Source: Sphagnum compactum (lineage: Eukaryota > Bryophyta > Sphagnopsida > Sphagnales). Taken from it: a DNA stretch of 64,000 bases. Positions 1 through 13,566 of the stretch are shown one piece after another. Each line of letters opens with the position of its first letter. Positions within the stretch are counted from its first letter, which is position 1. The DNA lies in assembly GCA_965153455.1 (NCBI GenBank), contig OZ234504.1:9858001-9922000 (forward strand), read 5' to 3'. A model generated the notes under the pieces. The model did no database searches and was not told the DNA's origin. It was given only the letters and a program-made list of their open reading frames with translations. Made by a program: the position numbers and the translations under genes.

Positions 1-413
1 GTGAACTGATTGGCAGACAGAGAAAAGAAAGAGGCATTGGGAGTGAAATTCCCAGAAGGAAAAGGGTAGAAGTAAAGACGAACCCAATGCCTTCCTGATG
101 ACACCTTAAAAGTGTAGGAAGACTTCTCCGTGAAAAACCTTGCTGATGATACCAGATTAGGGTAATCTAGGTTTGCATTGTTCTGGACTGTGCTCCCCAC
201 CACTGTGGTCCCTTGCGGTGCAGTGAGGAGCGTGTTTGAGGAAGAAGAATTGTCTGGAACAAACACTCGTCCATCATCTATTGTGACATTGGCAGAAGAT
301 CCACAGCTCAGAAGTACGTCGTCCGTGGGCGTAAACACCTGTGCCTGTGTAGTACCCACACCACTCATGATGGCAAGAAACGCCAGCAACAACAACACTT
401 GCATCGTCCACAT
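1..413 (-). CDS. CrRLK1L receptor kinase (THESEUS/FERONIA-like), N-terminal part
   Basis: This is the 5' end of a malectin-like receptor kinase running off the left edge. Reading leftwards from the ATG at 411-413, the frame stays open to base 1 (137 codons). It starts with a hydrophobic signal peptide (MWTMQVLLLLAFLAIMSG, cleavage likely near TTQA/Q). The malectin-like domain opening follows: FTPTDDVLLSCGSS, then DGRVFVPD, a Ser-rich linker, SSARFFTEKSSYTFKV and GRHWVRLYFYPF. These blocks are diagnostic of CrRLK1L proteins, and the FTP.D..L.SCGSS opening is closest to the THESEUS/HERK group as I know it. Family members are plasma-membrane kinases sensing wall integrity and RALF peptides. The transmembrane segment and kinase domain lie outside the window. 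The frame is also open upstream to an ATG at 528-530, which would add a Ser/Thr-run extension. I prefer the 413 start because it places the signal peptide at the N-terminus. Confidence 0.88.
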   Translation of the reverse strand, partial: MWTMQVLLLLAFLAIMSGVGTTQAQVFTPTDDVLLSCGSSANVTIDDGRVFVPDNSSSSNTLLTAPQGTTVVGSTVQNNANLDYPNLVSSARFFTEKSSYTFKVSSGRHWVRLYFYPFPSGNFTPNASFFSLSANQF

Positions 414-1151
414 GCACAACAAACCCGTTCCTCTTCTACTAGTAGTAGTAGTAGTAGAACTACTACTACCCCTCCCACGATGATCTCCATATCCTGCCAC
501 CACCTTCCTAGTGAAAAACCCCATGTACATATGGTGTAGCAAATCTTGTCTTCCAAGTACACTGCCACGACTTGGCTCACATGAGGAGTTGTCCTTCTTC
601 ACTTGCTTGCTGCTAACAGACTCTCTCCAAACTGCATGCAAGAATCCCAAACGAAAAATACAACAAAAAAAAAATTTAGAATTTTGTTTTGTTTTTGTTG
701 TTTTGAAACAGAAGCAACAACAACTCAAAACTCACAGAGCTTGACATCAAAGGGCCCGACCTTCCTCAAAGCTCTCTTGCTTGAAAACTGCAGTGGAAAG
801 ATGACAGAAACAAATGCTTAGTTAGAAGGAGCAGAAAACACGTTCGCCAGCAGCAACGGGCCAAATAGGTGTATACTTAGAGCAGCCGGAAGGCAGTAGT
901 AAAATGCATTCTGTAATGGGTAGTAGTACCTTTTTGGATGAAGATTTGCAGAAAAAAACACGTTTGAAACTGCTTGGGGTCTGGAAAATCCGGCTTCCTC
1001 CGTCCAGCTGGGTTTGCACTCTCTGGCAATGAACTGGATGAGCTCGAAACTGGCCAACTGTTTCTGACAGAAGTAAATGCAAACAAACCCAGTTCGTCAA
1101 AACCCATTTCGTTCGCATGATGATTGAATTTGATGCCCGCAAGGACAGCAA

Positions 1152-1195
<44 letters not shown>

Positions 1196-1240
1196 TCCAG
1201 CCTTTTTTTTTCGGGCTATATATATATATATAGAGCCAAA
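414..1240 (-). promoter_or_regulatory. Leader and core promoter of the CrRLK1L gene
   Basis: On the minus strand a TATA-rich stretch (1216-1232) is followed, at a suitable distance, by a purine tract read as (GA)n at about 1153-1196, typical of plant 5' leaders. A possible leader intron runs from a donor at 929 (AAAAAG/GTACTA) to an acceptor at 632 (TTGCATGCAG/TTTGG). 5'-UTR introns are common in this kinase family. Transcription start and splicing are inferred from sequence only. Confidence 0.5.
439..475. repeat. (TAG/CTA)n trinucleotide repeat
   Basis: A short trinucleotide tract just upstream of the receptor-kinase start. In the reading frame of the kinase it would encode a run of Ser then Thr residues if translation began at the upstream ATG at 528-530. 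Confidence 0.75.
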
Positions 1241-4200
1241 ATGGTATATTACAAATTAAAAGAGCTGAAATCAGAGATTTTCACTAGCCATAATTAGACC
1301 AAAATTTAAGAAATTTCGCCACATTCTCTACACATGGTTCAAGTATGTAGCCAGAAATATAGAGGGATCTTTTTTTTTGTACACATTTTTTACTTTTGTT
1401 ATTTAGCTTGTAGCCAAATCTGGCTAAATCTTCCTGTGGATCATCGTCACTTTGACTTCATTACAAAATTGACCCAAAAAACCACTGCTCTCTTCCGCCA
1501 ATTCAGGCCCTCGATCGCCTCTCCCACCCACCCTGCCTATACTGATACCTTCCTAGCTACATACTTTCCACACGTACCTTGTTGCATTGGTACCTGTCTT
1601 GACTTACTACCTGCTACGTCACTTCATACCTACCTAACCACTATTTTCTTTTCTTTTCTTTTCTTTTCTTTTTTCCTTCTCCCTTGTGTTTTTGTGTGTG
1701 TGTGTGTGTTTTTTTTTCTAGTTTTCCTTTTCTTCTTTGTCTTCTCCTTTTCTGGGGTATTTTTTTTTTGGGATTTTATAAAGTTAGTCCTAAGAGCAAG
1801 AACAAAGGGTTTTAGGATTTAAGAGTAAATGCTTTTGGGGGGAATTATTATATTAAAAACTTGGGATAATTTTTTCTTCTTGACAATAATATTTTGCGTA
1901 TTTTACACCTTGCAAAATTTAGAACACAAATGGTCTGAAATTATTTTATAGCTCAGGTTTGGGAATGATAATGGATATCTTTTCTTTTAGAAAGATCTCC
2001 GATGGTTTTTTTTCTTTTCTTTTCTTTTCCTTTGGGCTTTCTCCATAGTGTTCTCCAAGTTGTTTCTAGCTACACAAGGAGAACAGGTAGGTAGATTGCG
2101 AGCATGTTCATGGAATTGGGTAGTTTAGAATTCATTTGGTGGCAAGAGTTTTGGGCAAAACCAAAAAAAAAAAAACATATGTTGCTATTAATTGTAGGTA
2201 GTAGGTTTGAGGCACATGATCTAGAATTTTGTGTTGTTGGGTTTGTTTGTTTGACATTTGGGGTGGGGTGGGACACCTATCTTATGACTACTATTCTAAG
2301 AGTCAATAATTGGAACCCTTCTTCTACGGAGTGTTGATGAAGAACTGACGTCTTGCACAACATATTTGGGTCTTGAAAGTGTTGGAGCACTTGGAAGTTG
2401 GAGTGCATAGCTATGCTTGTTGTTTGTATTATTTATTTGTCAATCGGAAACCTACAAAACAAGGTCCCCCCCCCCTACCCTCCCCCACCCCCCAATAATG
2501 GGCATTGTAGAGGATACCCCCTTTAATTATATTGGTGATGCTAAACACACCATGGAATTTTGTGAAGCTTGTCATTTTGTGCCTAGCATCATCATTTTGT
2601 GGAGAAACTTGTGTGTTTCTAATGTTCATTGCAGAACAAAAAAAATTGGAATGTTCTGCAACCACCTCATGGGATATGATTTTACCATCATATTTGGCTT
2701 TTAGTCAAATTTGGCTAAATCATCTTATGAATGATCACGAATTGTGCTACATCAAAAGTTTATATTAAAAAAACTCATAAATTTTATATTAAAAAAAAAA
2801 CCCTCCTTTTGATCATTTGGTTTCTTCACAAATAAGCTAACATTGGGTTTTGATCGGGTTTTGACAAAACTGACCTACAACATGCGAGAGAGAAAAAATG
2901 TGGTTCAAATTTCTTAATCATAGAAGATGGCACCTTATGTGGCTCCGTTTTTGGTTGGCGAAATTTTGCATCCTGGCAACAAAACAAAAGCTCTTCCTTT
3001 TGACATGTAACAAAGGCTTTGTTTTGGGGGAAAAAATAGCACATTGTCACCACGTTATGAGGAAATTGTTTTTGAAATATCCATATTTCAGTTCTAGCTT
3101 GTTAGTCAACATATAGCATGATTCCTAAACTTTTCTATTTTCCTCTCTAACTTATAACCAACTTTGGCCCATTCTTATTTTGGATCATTGTCAACCCACC
3201 TACCTCAAACTTTTGGGAAAAAAAAAAAAAACACCATTCCGCATATTGGGGGCAAGGACATATTTTTGGGTTAGGATCACCCACCTAAAACTTGGTCCTT
3301 ATGTGGGCTACGGTAATTAATTGGGGGAGCTCATTAAACTCGTCTATGGACCTTGTTTTACAAGGATTGCTCACCAAAAACATGTATGTTTGTTCTTGTG
3401 AACAACTTCATAATAATAATAAAAACACATAAAATTGTTGTAGCATAAGTTTATTAAACCAAAAAAACTTACCCCAAGGCTTAACACAAAATAATAAGAA
3501 CTATGAAAAGAGGAATATGAAACTTCAGCCACAACCCCTTGTATACTTAAAAGGAGGATTGGATAGATTATCATCCCCATTCATTTACATGTAGTAAACG
3601 TTTTCATTCATCAACACAAATATTATTCAAGAATTTTATGCTTTAAAAACTATCATCATTTTATGAACAAATCATTCAATTATTTGAAATCATTATTTCC
3701 TTATGATCTAATCAATTTAACATAATTCATTTCTAACTAATGTCCAACCCAAAATAGTTAACTAATTATTCATATGAGTCCAAATTTATGTCCTTAATCA
3801 AAGATCCTCAAAATAAGGCCCATAAGTTGAATTATTTATTTTCATACTTAATCATGCTTGTAGCCCTGGGTCACATTATTATTTCCTTACAACTTTTACC
3901 CCTAATAACCCAAATAGATCTTACAAAAACACCCCCTTAACCTCACCACCCACATTAGAACCCTTCACCTTCTTGAGTGAGGCCTCTTCTTGTGACCACA
4001 TTAGACCCAAGAAATGCTAGATTTCGATTAAGAGACTCTAATTTATTCTAAGCATGGGATATTTATGATACTGAGAATTTATCTAAATGAAATTTGAGGT
4101 TTTTATTAGTGTTGTGTGATTCTTCTTTTTTTTTTCCTTTAAAAAAAAAAAAAAAGAATGTTTGATCTTGGTTTTGACATTGTAAAATTTCTTTGGAGAT

Positions 4201-4499
4201 TTTTCAAGTGGGGTTTGAGCTTGGGTTTTTTTAATTCAAAATCCTTCAGTTTCAGTTTTATCACATTCTTTGGGTCTCGGTCAAAAATCAAGTTTGGTTC
4301 CGTGGACAAATTACAAATTCCCTTATGCTAGAGATTGTATGGAGTTCAACAATTAAGTAAAATTAAGTAACTAATACGTGACTATAAAAGTTCAATGACC
4401 GACCTACTTATGAATTTTTTCGTCAAAATTTTTTTTTAAAATTTTTTTTCAACACACTGATTTGCACACCTCCGTGTAATGTGGTAAACATGTTCCAAT
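1241..4499. other. AT-rich intergenic spacer
   Basis: No gene was recognised on either strand. It holds homopolymer and (TTTTC)n tracts (about 1645-1675 and 2008-2030), a poly-C run near 2465-2495, and diverged copies of a short palindromic motif related to TAGCCAAATTTGGCTA at about 1411, 2703 and 3158. Open frames here are short and compositionally biased. Confidence 0.6.
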
Positions 4500-4813
4500 T
4501 TGCAAGGCAGAGGAAATGATGAGACCTGCAAACTACGCAAAAAAATTGGTCAGCGAATTTCTTCTAATCATAAAGGGGGGGGTCCCCATGTGATAGATAT
4601 AACGCGCTATTGCGAGGCATCCAACGGCTGGAATTCGCTACATGGACCACCATCTCACGGTCTGCTGCTGTCGCTTGTGAGTGCCGGCAGGCGAGCAGGA
4701 CAAAAAAATACTTCGGTCCATAGTCCATACCTACTACCTACTCAAATCTCCGCGTTGGCAACTTGGCAGGGGCTAAGTGTGAGTGAGTAGATGAATGAGT
4801 CAGACTCATTGGA

Positions 4814-4845
<32 letters not shown>

Positions 4846-4880
4846 AGTCCTATCTTGGTGTGAAGATAACACACCAAGAT
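4500..4880. other. GC-richer patch with CT tract and hairpin
   Basis: Base composition rises above the surrounding spacer. The patch ends in a (CT)n tract at about 4815-4845 and a perfect 11-bp inverted repeat with a 7-base loop (4852-4880, ATCTTGGTGTG arms). It resembles a plant promoter or leader on the plus strand, but I see no coding sequence downstream. It may be a relic promoter. Confidence 0.35.
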
Positions 4881-5979
4881 TGTCTTTTTTTGGGTCTCTT
4901 CAAAATTGCTCAACCACCTACATACCCTAAAAGATTGGGGGATGATGGGTTGGACTGGGGGGATGGTGGGTTGGATTGCTGAGACTTGGTAAAAGTTAAG
5001 CTTCCAGCAACCAGATACTCTTCTTCTATTATTCCTTAATTTGTGTTCCTTCTTGGAGTTTTTAGAAGAAATGTCAACCTAAACACTTGTCAACTAGAAT
5101 CCCCCTTCAACGAAAGAACCCAAAAAAAATTGGTCTTGGACTTTTTGACTTCATTCCTCTAACATATTTTGCTTGCGTGCTTGATATTGTTGGAGGTAGG
5201 GCAACAAAAAGCGTGGCATATCAACATATAGTCATCGCGTGAAGTATGACTTGATGTCCCTTTGGTTTCCCCTTCTTTGCTTTCATTGACAACGTTGCCA
5301 TAGATGTAATTCTCAAACTAATAAAAGTTGCAAATTTGCAAGTTACAAGTTGATGGGCCAAGCAACCCGAGAACTTGACAAGCAGTGTGAACCAATGTTG
5401 GTCGGTTATATTTGTGAGTGTTGGTTATCAACGTGCATAATTCTCCTGTTATCAACAATCCATATTTGGATTTTTGTCATCTCCCATATTTGGAAGTATA
5501 GGTAGTTGGCATATGTAGGTCCGTATGATATCTTTATGTTTATGTATATATGCGCATTTATGTTTTTTCATTATGCATATTCAATAGTTTTTTTAATGAG
5601 ATGATTATACATTTTTTTAATATAACTTGTTTTAAGGGTTTGGATATGCAAGTGTATATGCATATTTTTGTGTAGGGTTTAGGGTTTTCAAGATTTCTTG
5701 TTTCTTCATTTTTATTTTTATTTTTCTTACAATCTTTTCTTCGTATCAAAGCTTTATCAAGGAGAACTTTGGCACGCCCTTCTCTTATGAACAAACCTTT
5801 TATTACATCAAAGAAAATTTTCACATTCAAGCACGTAAGTGTCAAAGCATTCACATGCACAAACTTTTTTTGGGAGAAATATGATTTTGTTTGATGTAGG
5901 TTGGACGTCAGAAACGTTGTGAAACATTTGAATGTTGGTTTGTTGAGTGTTTAAGGTTATTATGTTGCAAGTTAGAATA
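4881..5979. other. Intergenic spacer
   Basis: AT-rich DNA without recognisable coding sequence. One open frame on the minus strand (5558-5860) is lysine-rich, has no recognisable motif, and is probably chance. Confidence 0.5.
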
Positions 5980-6450
5980 AATTTTGTTGTAGTTCATTGG
6001 AGGTCCGCTATCATTTGTCAAAATTCATTGACTCATTGGGGGTGAGTTTAGGGTTCCAGTTCATTATTGATTTGTTTAATTCATTAAAATGAACATTTAT
6101 GCAATTCATTAAAGCGGGTTTTTTGCAACTTGTGAAAGTGAGCTTTTCTATAGCTCATTGAAATGAACTTTTTTGCAACTTGTTGGAACTCTATTACAAT
6201 TTATCAAAAGTTTTTTGTAGCTCGTAAAAGCTTTGTTACAAGTTGTTTTGGAGTTCTAGACAACTTGTGAAAAAATTGTGAAAGCTATGGTTTAGGGTTT
6301 AGGATTTTCGATGATTTTGTTGCAAGTCAAAGTTTTGTTGGAATTTGTCAAAACTTTCTTGTAGTTTGTTGCAGTTTTGTTGCAACTTGTTTCATTAAGA
6401 TTTTGTTGCATCTTGTCAAAATTTTGTTATAATTTGTTAAAATTCATAAC
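5980..6450 (+). repeat. Diverged short tandem repeats (TTTTGTTGCAACTTGT-like)
   Basis: About a dozen degenerate repeats of a motif near TTTTGTTGCAACTTGT, alternating with GTAGTTTGTTGCA variants, fill this stretch. It lies just upstream of the hAT transposase remnant and could be the subterminal region of that element, though no clear terminal inverted repeat was found. Confidence 0.45.
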
Positions 6451-6639
6451 TTGGTTACATGTCATGAAAATTTGTGGTAAATTTTTTTATGACATGTTTA
6501 GGTTTGATGAACATGAAATCAATTTGAAGTTTGAGGCCTTTTGTTGTTATTTTGTTGTAGGTTGGAGTGTTATTGGAGGTTGTTGAATATTTATTGTAAG
6601 TCCATTGAACTTGTGTTTGTAATGTGCAATGTGCATTAT

Positions 6640-9020
6640 GCACCATGGCATCGAAAGATGAAACTATTCTTGTTGGGGATAATGGTGGGGCTGGTGAACC
6701 ACCTACATGTGAAGATGTGACCACAAATAGTTCAAACATGAAAGTGTGCATCTAGAACCTAGCAACTTGTTGGAAAATGAGATATTGGAGCTTACAACTA
6801 TACAATTTCAAGCTACTTTTTGGAAACCACACCACTGTGTTTCAATTTGTTGGGGTTTCTTTGTTGTGAATGATGATTTGCATGTGGATCTTGAAAATCT
6901 GCAAATATTGCGATGTATTATTTGTAGATTGGAAAAAACAACATGTAATGTTTTATCCCAAAGTTCTATTTTCATGAAGAATTTTTTTAAATAAAATAAA
7001 ATAAATGGGATTATTGTTGTGAGTACTCATATTGATATTGTGTGTCCTAGGTTGTTTGCTAAAAAAAGGCGTAACTTGCAAAAAATGCAACAATGGTTGA
7101 TGATAATCATTTAGTCAACATGGGAAGGAAATGAATGGACCTTTTAATTTTGCAATCACCATTTATTTTGGGTCCATAAACCCATACAAAAATAACGATG
7201 GGGCACAACAAATGTTTATTAAGGATTTGGTGTTCAACATTTGCAAAGGTTGTTGGGCACTTTTTAATACTTGAAAACATCTAGTTAAGAAGGTTATGTT
7301 TATGCTAGTGTCCCCAAGTTTAATTTCCTTCTCATATTGTTCTTGTGAATGAAATGTTTTCTACAATGATAAAAAAGACTTTGAACTTGCAAATAGTCCC
7401 AAATCTTGCATATATAACCATTGTTTTTGCAAATTTTATTTTGTGGAAGTGTAAGGGCATTGTGGACATTTCAAATGCCCTTGTGATAAACTTCTTAAAT
7501 GAATCATGAACTCCCCCCTATGCATGTTATTGTGGGCGTATTTGACATGAATGAAACAAGTAGGTAGAATATGGCTATTCAACTTGAATCATTGCTTTCA
7601 AAGTCTGGGTTGATGCATAGTACAATTACAATTGTGAAAAACAAGAACAATTTAACAACCATGGCATTTGCATTACGTTCAATCATTAATTGTGAACCTT
7701 TGAGGTTACCAAAATTTATGAAAATATATGTTTTGGGCATGTGATGTTTAAGACTTGCCAGTATGCAACTAATGATGACACAACTTTTAAAGGTTTATTA
7801 CATGTGAATGTGAAGGATATGCAATTTGCTTTACAAAAGACAAGTACATCAACAAAGAAATCCAAGAAAGGTAAGTAGGAATGGGAAAGGCTTGCATTGA
7901 ATTTGGGTTGTCACCTCGAAACTTTAAAACCCCTATCAAAACCAGATTTACATCCAAAGTCATCATGTTTGAAGAGACCTTGGAACATAAACATCAACAT
8001 CATTTGTTATGGAATGCAAAAGATTATCACATTATAACAAAGAGTTTCGAAGGCCCAAGTGTGGGCTATTATAAAGGTAGTCACATTATGTTTGAACCTT
8101 ATAGTCATGGCTTGTGTTATGAACCAATCCTATGGTCATTGGTTGTTGCATGATGTATGACATTACCATGACTATAACTATCAAATTGTAAGCTTGGATG
8201 GCTAAAATGGTGTAGGTTTCAAATGGGATCTAGAAGCTTTGGACCAATTTGATTATGAACTTTTCCTTTTCCAAATAAACATGTGACAAGAAGTTATGAA
8301 GGTTCTAAAATGTTTTTTCCAATTTTTGAAAAAACAAATTGGAACCAAGTTAATAACATTTTTGCCATAATGTTAGATCCTTGATTTAAATCACTATGAG
8401 TTGTGGAAAATTTGATGGAATGTGGGGATGTAATTTCGCTTGCTTATAAGTATGATTTGAAAGTTGTGATTCCCCTTCTCATGGTCACATGTTTTTGAAA
8501 CTCTATTGTTGAAGCATTGACGTTTATTGGGTGTGGTGATGAATTTAAAGATGAAGTTAACATGTTTAAAATTGCAACATCCTTTGAAGAGTTTTCTTGA
8601 GCATTTGCCACTAAAAATTTATCTTTGTTTAAAAGGTTATCCATACCCCTTACCACATGTCAAGATCATGTTGCTTAGTGGCACAACCATGAAAATTAAT
8701 TTCCAAATGTGGCATTTTTGGTCAAATAGATTCTTGGCATTCCAAGGCCACCCGATTGAAGCAAAAACAATGTTTTGTCTTGTTGGGGTATTGACAACTT
8801 TGTGGTGATGCTGCTTGCAAGTGAAAAACTTGGACAAAGTCATCACAATTGTTAAAAATTTGTCTAATGATCCATGCATTAATTTATGCGAAATGAAAAC
8901 ATGAAAAATTACTTAAAAGTTGAAGGGTATTTGGTTGATGACAACTTTGAGTTCATTGAAAAAGAAAAACATTTTGAGGATCAAAATGTATGGCAAGTTG
9001 TTAGGTTTTTATATGTGATA
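6640..9020 (+). mobile_element. hAT-family transposase remnant, copy A (dead)
   Basis: A transposase reading frame broken by many stops and shifts can be followed across this span. It begins MASKDETILVG near 6642. A cysteine-containing N-terminal block (LRCIICRLEKTTCNVL) suggests a BED-like zinc finger. The core includes ALVINFLNES at about 7470, MNETSR near 7550, AFALRSIINCEPLRL near 7660, CQYATNDD near 7765, then EKACIEFGLSPRNFKTPIK and TSKVIMFEETLEH (7881-7995). The C-terminal block (WHNHEN, FPNVAFLVK, ILGIP, then CLVGVLTTL; about 8665-8805) matches the hAT dimerisation region. Some breaks fall at conserved tryptophan positions. hAT proteins cut and paste DNA through an RNase-H-like fold. 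This copy cannot encode an active enzyme. A related copy lies at 61.06-63.35 kb on the same strand. Confidence 0.8.
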
Positions 9021-9024
9021 ATTG

Positions 9025-9130
9025 AAGTGGGGTTTAGGGTGCTGGTGGGGCAAGCAACTTGCACTACAATGGGCATAATTCTTTCAAGAATTGGGGTTCA
9101 ATTCCTTTACAAGTTACTATAATTTTAGGA
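9025..9130 (+). repeat. Possible tRNA-derived SINE fragment
   Basis: The stretch carries a perfect Pol III B-box-like sequence (GGTTCAATTCC, near 9096-9106) preceded about 50 bases earlier by a weaker A-box-like sequence. No tRNA cloverleaf can be drawn, so it is not a tRNA gene. The call rests mainly on the B box. Confidence 0.35.
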
Positions 9131-12100
9131 ATTTTCTTTTAGGTGAATGGAAAAAAATTATGTTAATATAAATTTTGAATATGCATAACCTTTGTATGTA
9201 TCTATAGTTCATTTGAATTTTTAAAATTGGCAAATTTATATCCACTAAAACATTTAGATTAAACTTAAATCCATATTCCATTTTACAAATAAGTTATTGA
9301 TTTTTTTCAATGCATATCCATTTTTTTAGTTTACAAAATATGCCTTATTGATATCTTGGAATTAATCTTAAATTGTGATATTGGGCCAACACTAATGGGT
9401 GAATGCATACTAAAGTGGATCACCTTTTGAATCATGGTGCTCATTTTTGTAGAGTGCCCTTTCTTTGGATATCGATAATGAATAATAAAATTTATCAAAC
9501 TGAGAATTTGAAATTGATTATACATGAATGACTTTACTATGAAAATACCTATATAATTTTTTAAAATAAAAATACACCCACTTTTCACAATGGACTTCTA
9601 AAGTACAAAAATATGAACTTGACAATAGATTAGATAATGGTAGAAAATAAAAAGGTTCATATTGAATTCCATTCCAAATTATCTATAGTGATTCAATATA
9701 TGGTGTAACAACACATAATAAAATTTTATGTGAAAGTATTTTTTCAAAAATCATAATCAATTTTTAATTTGGAACTTTTGAATGGTCAAAATTGAGCCAT
9801 ATTTTCATAAGTCCCTAACACATTTGTTTTTTTTTTCAAATTTCAATTTTTTTTGCTAGAGGTATATATATTTGGAATATGTAGGTGGGCTTTTATTAAT
9901 ATGGACTTTTGTGAACTCTTGTTTTTTCAAAAAATGAGCCACCATAAAATATATACACCCTAATACAAACCTCATTTGCTTAGCTAAAGATATATCATTT
10001 CTATATTTAATCTTGAACTAATCTTGAACAACTTCAAAAAGGATTGGATCTTTACAAAATATTGGTGAGTAATTTATGCCCCTTGCTAACATTTGGGGTG
10101 GGGTTGGTGAACTAATGGGGAAAAACCCTTTGATATATCTAGGATACTTAACATGAGATAATCATCTTTAATTAAATTTCAAATTATCACGATTAAATGT
10201 GCATTGACGCATGGTTAAGAAAAATCATATTAGAATAATATGAAAATAACACTTCAAAGTTTGTGCAATATATACATAACTATGTGTCATGTTCTGGAAA
10301 AGGTCTTGTGTCAATGTTACATAATTCCATTAATTTCATAACATTCTTTATTCATTTAAAAATGGGCCATCAACCTAGATAATCAAATTGAATTTGTTGC
10401 AAATCGAGTAACCCAAATAAAATTCACACATCAATTTTCCTTCCATTTCATTCATCTTTGCACCAAATGTGATTTAGTCATTACAAATTGGCCAACTTGA
10501 CATAAACAATATTAAACCTAATATATATTAGGAATTCCCATGTCGATTAGGTATACAATGGTGTATCAAAGTTATGTAATCCATATGTACATTGACATGG
10601 CACATCAAATAATGGAATGAATGAGAAAAAAAGGAAATTTTGTTACAAAAGAAACAAGGAAAACTTGGATAAGTGTCGGTGGGCATCCAAAGGTTATGTC
10701 CCTAATGATGTCATTTTATGTATTAGATAAGTTCAATATACACAAATGGTAATTTGCCACCCAAAAAAGAAGTTTGGATGAGGATTTCATGGGCTTAACA
10801 AGCTTCATTTGGATCAATGTGGGGTTGTGATGATTTTGTAAAATTCTCATGCATGAAAACACTAATGTGCACACCCATGAGCATGAAAATGGGGTTAGGA
10901 TAAACATTGAAAGAAGGATATATATATTATACTTGTTTGTTGCCCTAGTATTGGAAATGTAATTAAAAACAAGACAGGGATTTAGAGGAAAATCATCAAC
11001 AGCTTAGAATTTTAAAAAAGGATAAGATTTTGAGGTCTATGGATTCAAAACTCATTGAATGCTTACATTTTAATAGCATCTTCATGTTTATGTCTTACAA
11101 TATTGTTATAAATATGCTTTAACAAATAATGACACTTGTTGGAAATTCCTACATTTATGCCAACTTCATTTGATAATTTGTCATAAAAGAGGAGGGTGTC
11201 AAGTTTCAACCTAGACATATCAGGAAAGATCTTCCAATTGAGCTCAAGTAGATAGAATTGATATTCGAATGAGTTCCATTTTAAGCTATGTGTTAATGGT
11301 CTAAAAGATCAATGGCATGCTAGAAATACATGGAAAAAGTAATAATAAACGGGTTATTTGGCACACTTAATGCTTGTTAATTGGTATTAGTAATAGAATC
11401 CTTTATCCTAACAATATTGGAAATCCTATAAACATGGGGCATGCTTTTATTACAATAATGATATGGGTTTATGATTACATAGGTATACAATTATGTTTGT
11501 AGTTGAATGTGACTCACATGATTACTCAAATTCATAGATTTTATCATAACATTTACAATTATATCCTTACAGATGGCAATTTTCATGCATAAGATTTTTA
11601 TAAAAGAATAGTTCAGTTTTATTTACTTATCATTGAATTAATGTCATTTTGTTAAAATTGGGATATTATTATTTTGAAATTCCTACATGGAATCTACCAT
11701 CCACATGGATGTAATTTTATATTCCATGGCCAAAGCCATGAATTTGATTTGATTATGATTTAATAATTTAAAACGATTCAATTTCAAATAATAATCACAT
11801 GGGTCAAAAATATAAATTATCACAAGATGCAAATGAACTTTCAACTTCATATATTAAACCAAGTCTTTAAGCAACCTAGCACATGTTCAATTTGTGACAA
11901 ATAATGTCAGCCCATGATTATATTTACATCTATATTTCAAATAAATTGCATACCCAAAAGTTGAAATATGTTTCAATTTCCATGCAACAATCAAATAAAG
12001 GAAAAAAAATTCATAATTTTTTTTCAAAGATCCTTGTACTAAATTTAACATTATTTATTTTTAGAATATTTTTAATTTAAAAAATTTCTACTTGGGTGAT

Positions 12101-13534
12101 AAATGGAAATCTAATGTATTTAAATTCAAAGCTACTATTATTCTATCATAAAAAAATTCATAATGTAATTCATTTCATATTTTCAAAAAAAATTAAAATT
12201 AATTTATTCTTAATGAATTCAATTTCAAGTGTAAAGACAATAAACACTAATTTAAAATATTCAATTGGTCAACCTAGAGAAAATCACTATTGCATTTAAG
12301 GGTCCCATTTCCCCATCTTTTCCTAGTTAAAACTCTTTGTTTAGCTAAAATTTTAAATATCAAATGTGGTTGAGAATGAAGGTGATTTGGTGAAATGTTT
12401 TAAGACCTTGTTTTTGGATTCACTCTAAATATGTTACAAAATATAAAGGCTTCAGTTTAATTTTGTATTGACATGTTATAATTCTTTCTACTTTTAGCAA
12501 GGTGAAAGGCCTGGATCCAACTAATAATTGCATGGGGGTTTAAGAAACATGTTATGAAACTATGAAGTCCTTATGAAACATGAAATCTTACCATTTGGTT
12601 ATGAACTTAACATTGTAAAACAAAATGCAGTTGCAAAAAAGTTTCATGCAATAAGCTTTTAATCTAGGCTTCATTTCAACACTAAAGTCTTTACATAATC
12701 TATTAACTTAGGCTTCATATCGCTTTGCACTATTAATGACAACCAATTGACATAAGGTCAAAATACTAATATATTTAAAAGATAATTAGTTTTTAGACAT
12801 TAGTAATCCATAATCTTATATATTTTCCATGAAACACTTCCACTTCCATTAATTCTAGAATATATGATATTTAGTTTTCACCTACTAAAACATTAATATT
12901 TTTAGCATCCATGATGTCATTTTGGGCACTTTCATTGCATCAAAAGATTATTCTGGGGGCTTTTCCAACATCTCCCAATGTCTTTCCTACCATGCTTCCC
13001 ACTAACCCTTGGTTCAAAAACCTTAGTGCCCACAATGTCTCTTAATATGTACTTATTAGTGTCCTCTGACATTGTATCCAATGCCTTCAATAGTCAACAT
13101 TTTGGTACCCCCTATTGCTCAAAAAAAAACACATCATGTCCAACTTAGCACCACTAGTATTTCCAATGTCTCTTTTGACATCCTTACTATTGTTTGTTGT
13201 TAATTTTGTCTTTCCTTGTTGACATTCTTGTCATTTGTTTGTTCTCCATCTTTTGTCATCATTGGTCTTGTTTGGGTGTGTTTTTGTTGTTGAACAAGTT
13301 TAGGTCATCCCAAACTAAAGCACCACATCAATTTGAATTTTGAATAAGGATGTTTGGATTTGGGAACATTTGGTAAGTCACCATCACATCTTGTGAGGTC
13401 CTTTCAAGATCTTGGCTTAGCAACAATCGTAACGATTTAAAGGCCAAATTATTTTTAAAAAATGTGTCAAATTTGCACTAATTCTAAAAGAGACCAAAGT
13501 TGAAGGGGAAAAAATATATTATTGATTCGAAGAA

Positions 13535-13566
<32 letters not shown>

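Noticed and set aside
1334-1822. 162-codon open frame on the plus strand
   Set aside because: The second half is phenylalanine runs from T-rich tracts and nothing matches a known protein.
5680-6310. GGGTTTAGGG-like sequence resembling plant telomere repeats
   Set aside because: Only one or two units occur at each site (about 5682 and 6291), which is not enough for an interstitial telomere array.
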